Positions 13,399 to 13,439 of a stretch of DNA of 13,439 bases are shown here, piece after piece. The stretch covers positions 1 through 13,439 of the forward strand of contig CALESY010000138.1 of the NCBI GenBank assembly GCA_937919945.1, written 5' to 3'. The position numbers were made by a program, and so were the translations under genes. Every line of letters begins with the position of its first letter. The first letter of the stretch is position 1. The DNA is from an uncultured Chitinophagaceae bacterium (GTDB lineage Bacteria > Bacteroidota > Bacteroidia > Chitinophagales > Chitinophagaceae). The notes beneath the pieces were generated by a model. The model ran no database searches and was not told the origin of the DNA. It was given only the letters and a program-made list of their open reading frames with translations.

Positions 13399-13439
13399 AT
13401 ACAAGAAACGCCCTGCAGTTTGCAGGGCGTTTCTTGTAT
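13399..13439. terminator. Perfect 19-bp hairpin after ridA, probable terminator
   Basis: ATACAAGAAACGCCCTGCA (13399-13417) pairs perfectly with 13421-13439 around loop GTT. The GC-rich core CGCCCTGCA and a T-containing 3' arm suit an intrinsic terminator for ridA. The stem reaches the window edge, so it may be longer, and any T-tract beyond cannot be seen. Confidence 0.7.

Overview
The window (about 42% GC by eye, AT-rich intergenic regions) looks like chromosomal DNA of a member of the Bacteroidota, probably a Chitinophagaceae-type soil or freshwater lineage. The evidence is a C-terminal sorting domain of the gliding/type IX secretion (T9SS) type B class at the left edge, a clear PorX (T9SS-linked response regulator with a PglZ domain), and several promoters of the Bacteroidota pattern TTTG-N19/20-TAnnTTTG, with no strong Shine-Dalgarno sequences. 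The family-level placement is inference.

Layout, left to right. Positions 1-167 hold the 3' end of a secreted or surface protein gene (+), closed by a bidirectional terminator that also serves gcvP (-), the single-chain glycine decarboxylase P-protein, which has its own well-formed promoter. Next is a leftward cluster read in the order parA-like ATPase, Crp/Fnr-like regulator, DoxX-like membrane protein. Divergent from it is a rightward pair: a second, paralogous Crp/Fnr-like regulator and an NAD(P)H:quinone-reductase-like flavoprotein. The flavoprotein gene ends exactly against the end of a leftward pair, a MoxR AAA+ ATPase gene overlapping by 8 bp a gene for a large exported TPR-like protein. 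Then come porX (-), a diamine-acetyltransferase-like GNAT gene (+), a perfect-stem bidirectional terminator, a cysteine-free ArsR-type regulator (-), tsaB (-), and divergently ridA (+), followed by short heptamer repeats and a perfect 19-bp hairpin at the right edge.

Most genes are housekeeping or accessory metabolic genes in small units. The most unusual part is 3.2-6.4 kb: two paralogous Crp/Fnr-like regulators, each next to a small redox or membrane effector, on either side of a divergent promoter region, with an orphan ParA-like ATPase on the left arm. Two strong DNA dyads sit at the effector genes: a 12-bp-arm inverted repeat covering the DoxX start codon, and a TTTGA-N6-TCAAA site with Crp/Fnr geometry before the flavoprotein gene. 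The MoxR/TPR pair lacks the DUF58/VWA genes that usually go with MoxR.

No stretch over 300 bases lacks a gene; the longest gaps are 12085-12249, 11057-11215, 4999-5124 and 9377-9493. I saw no tRNA, rRNA, CRISPR array, insertion sequence or phage gene.
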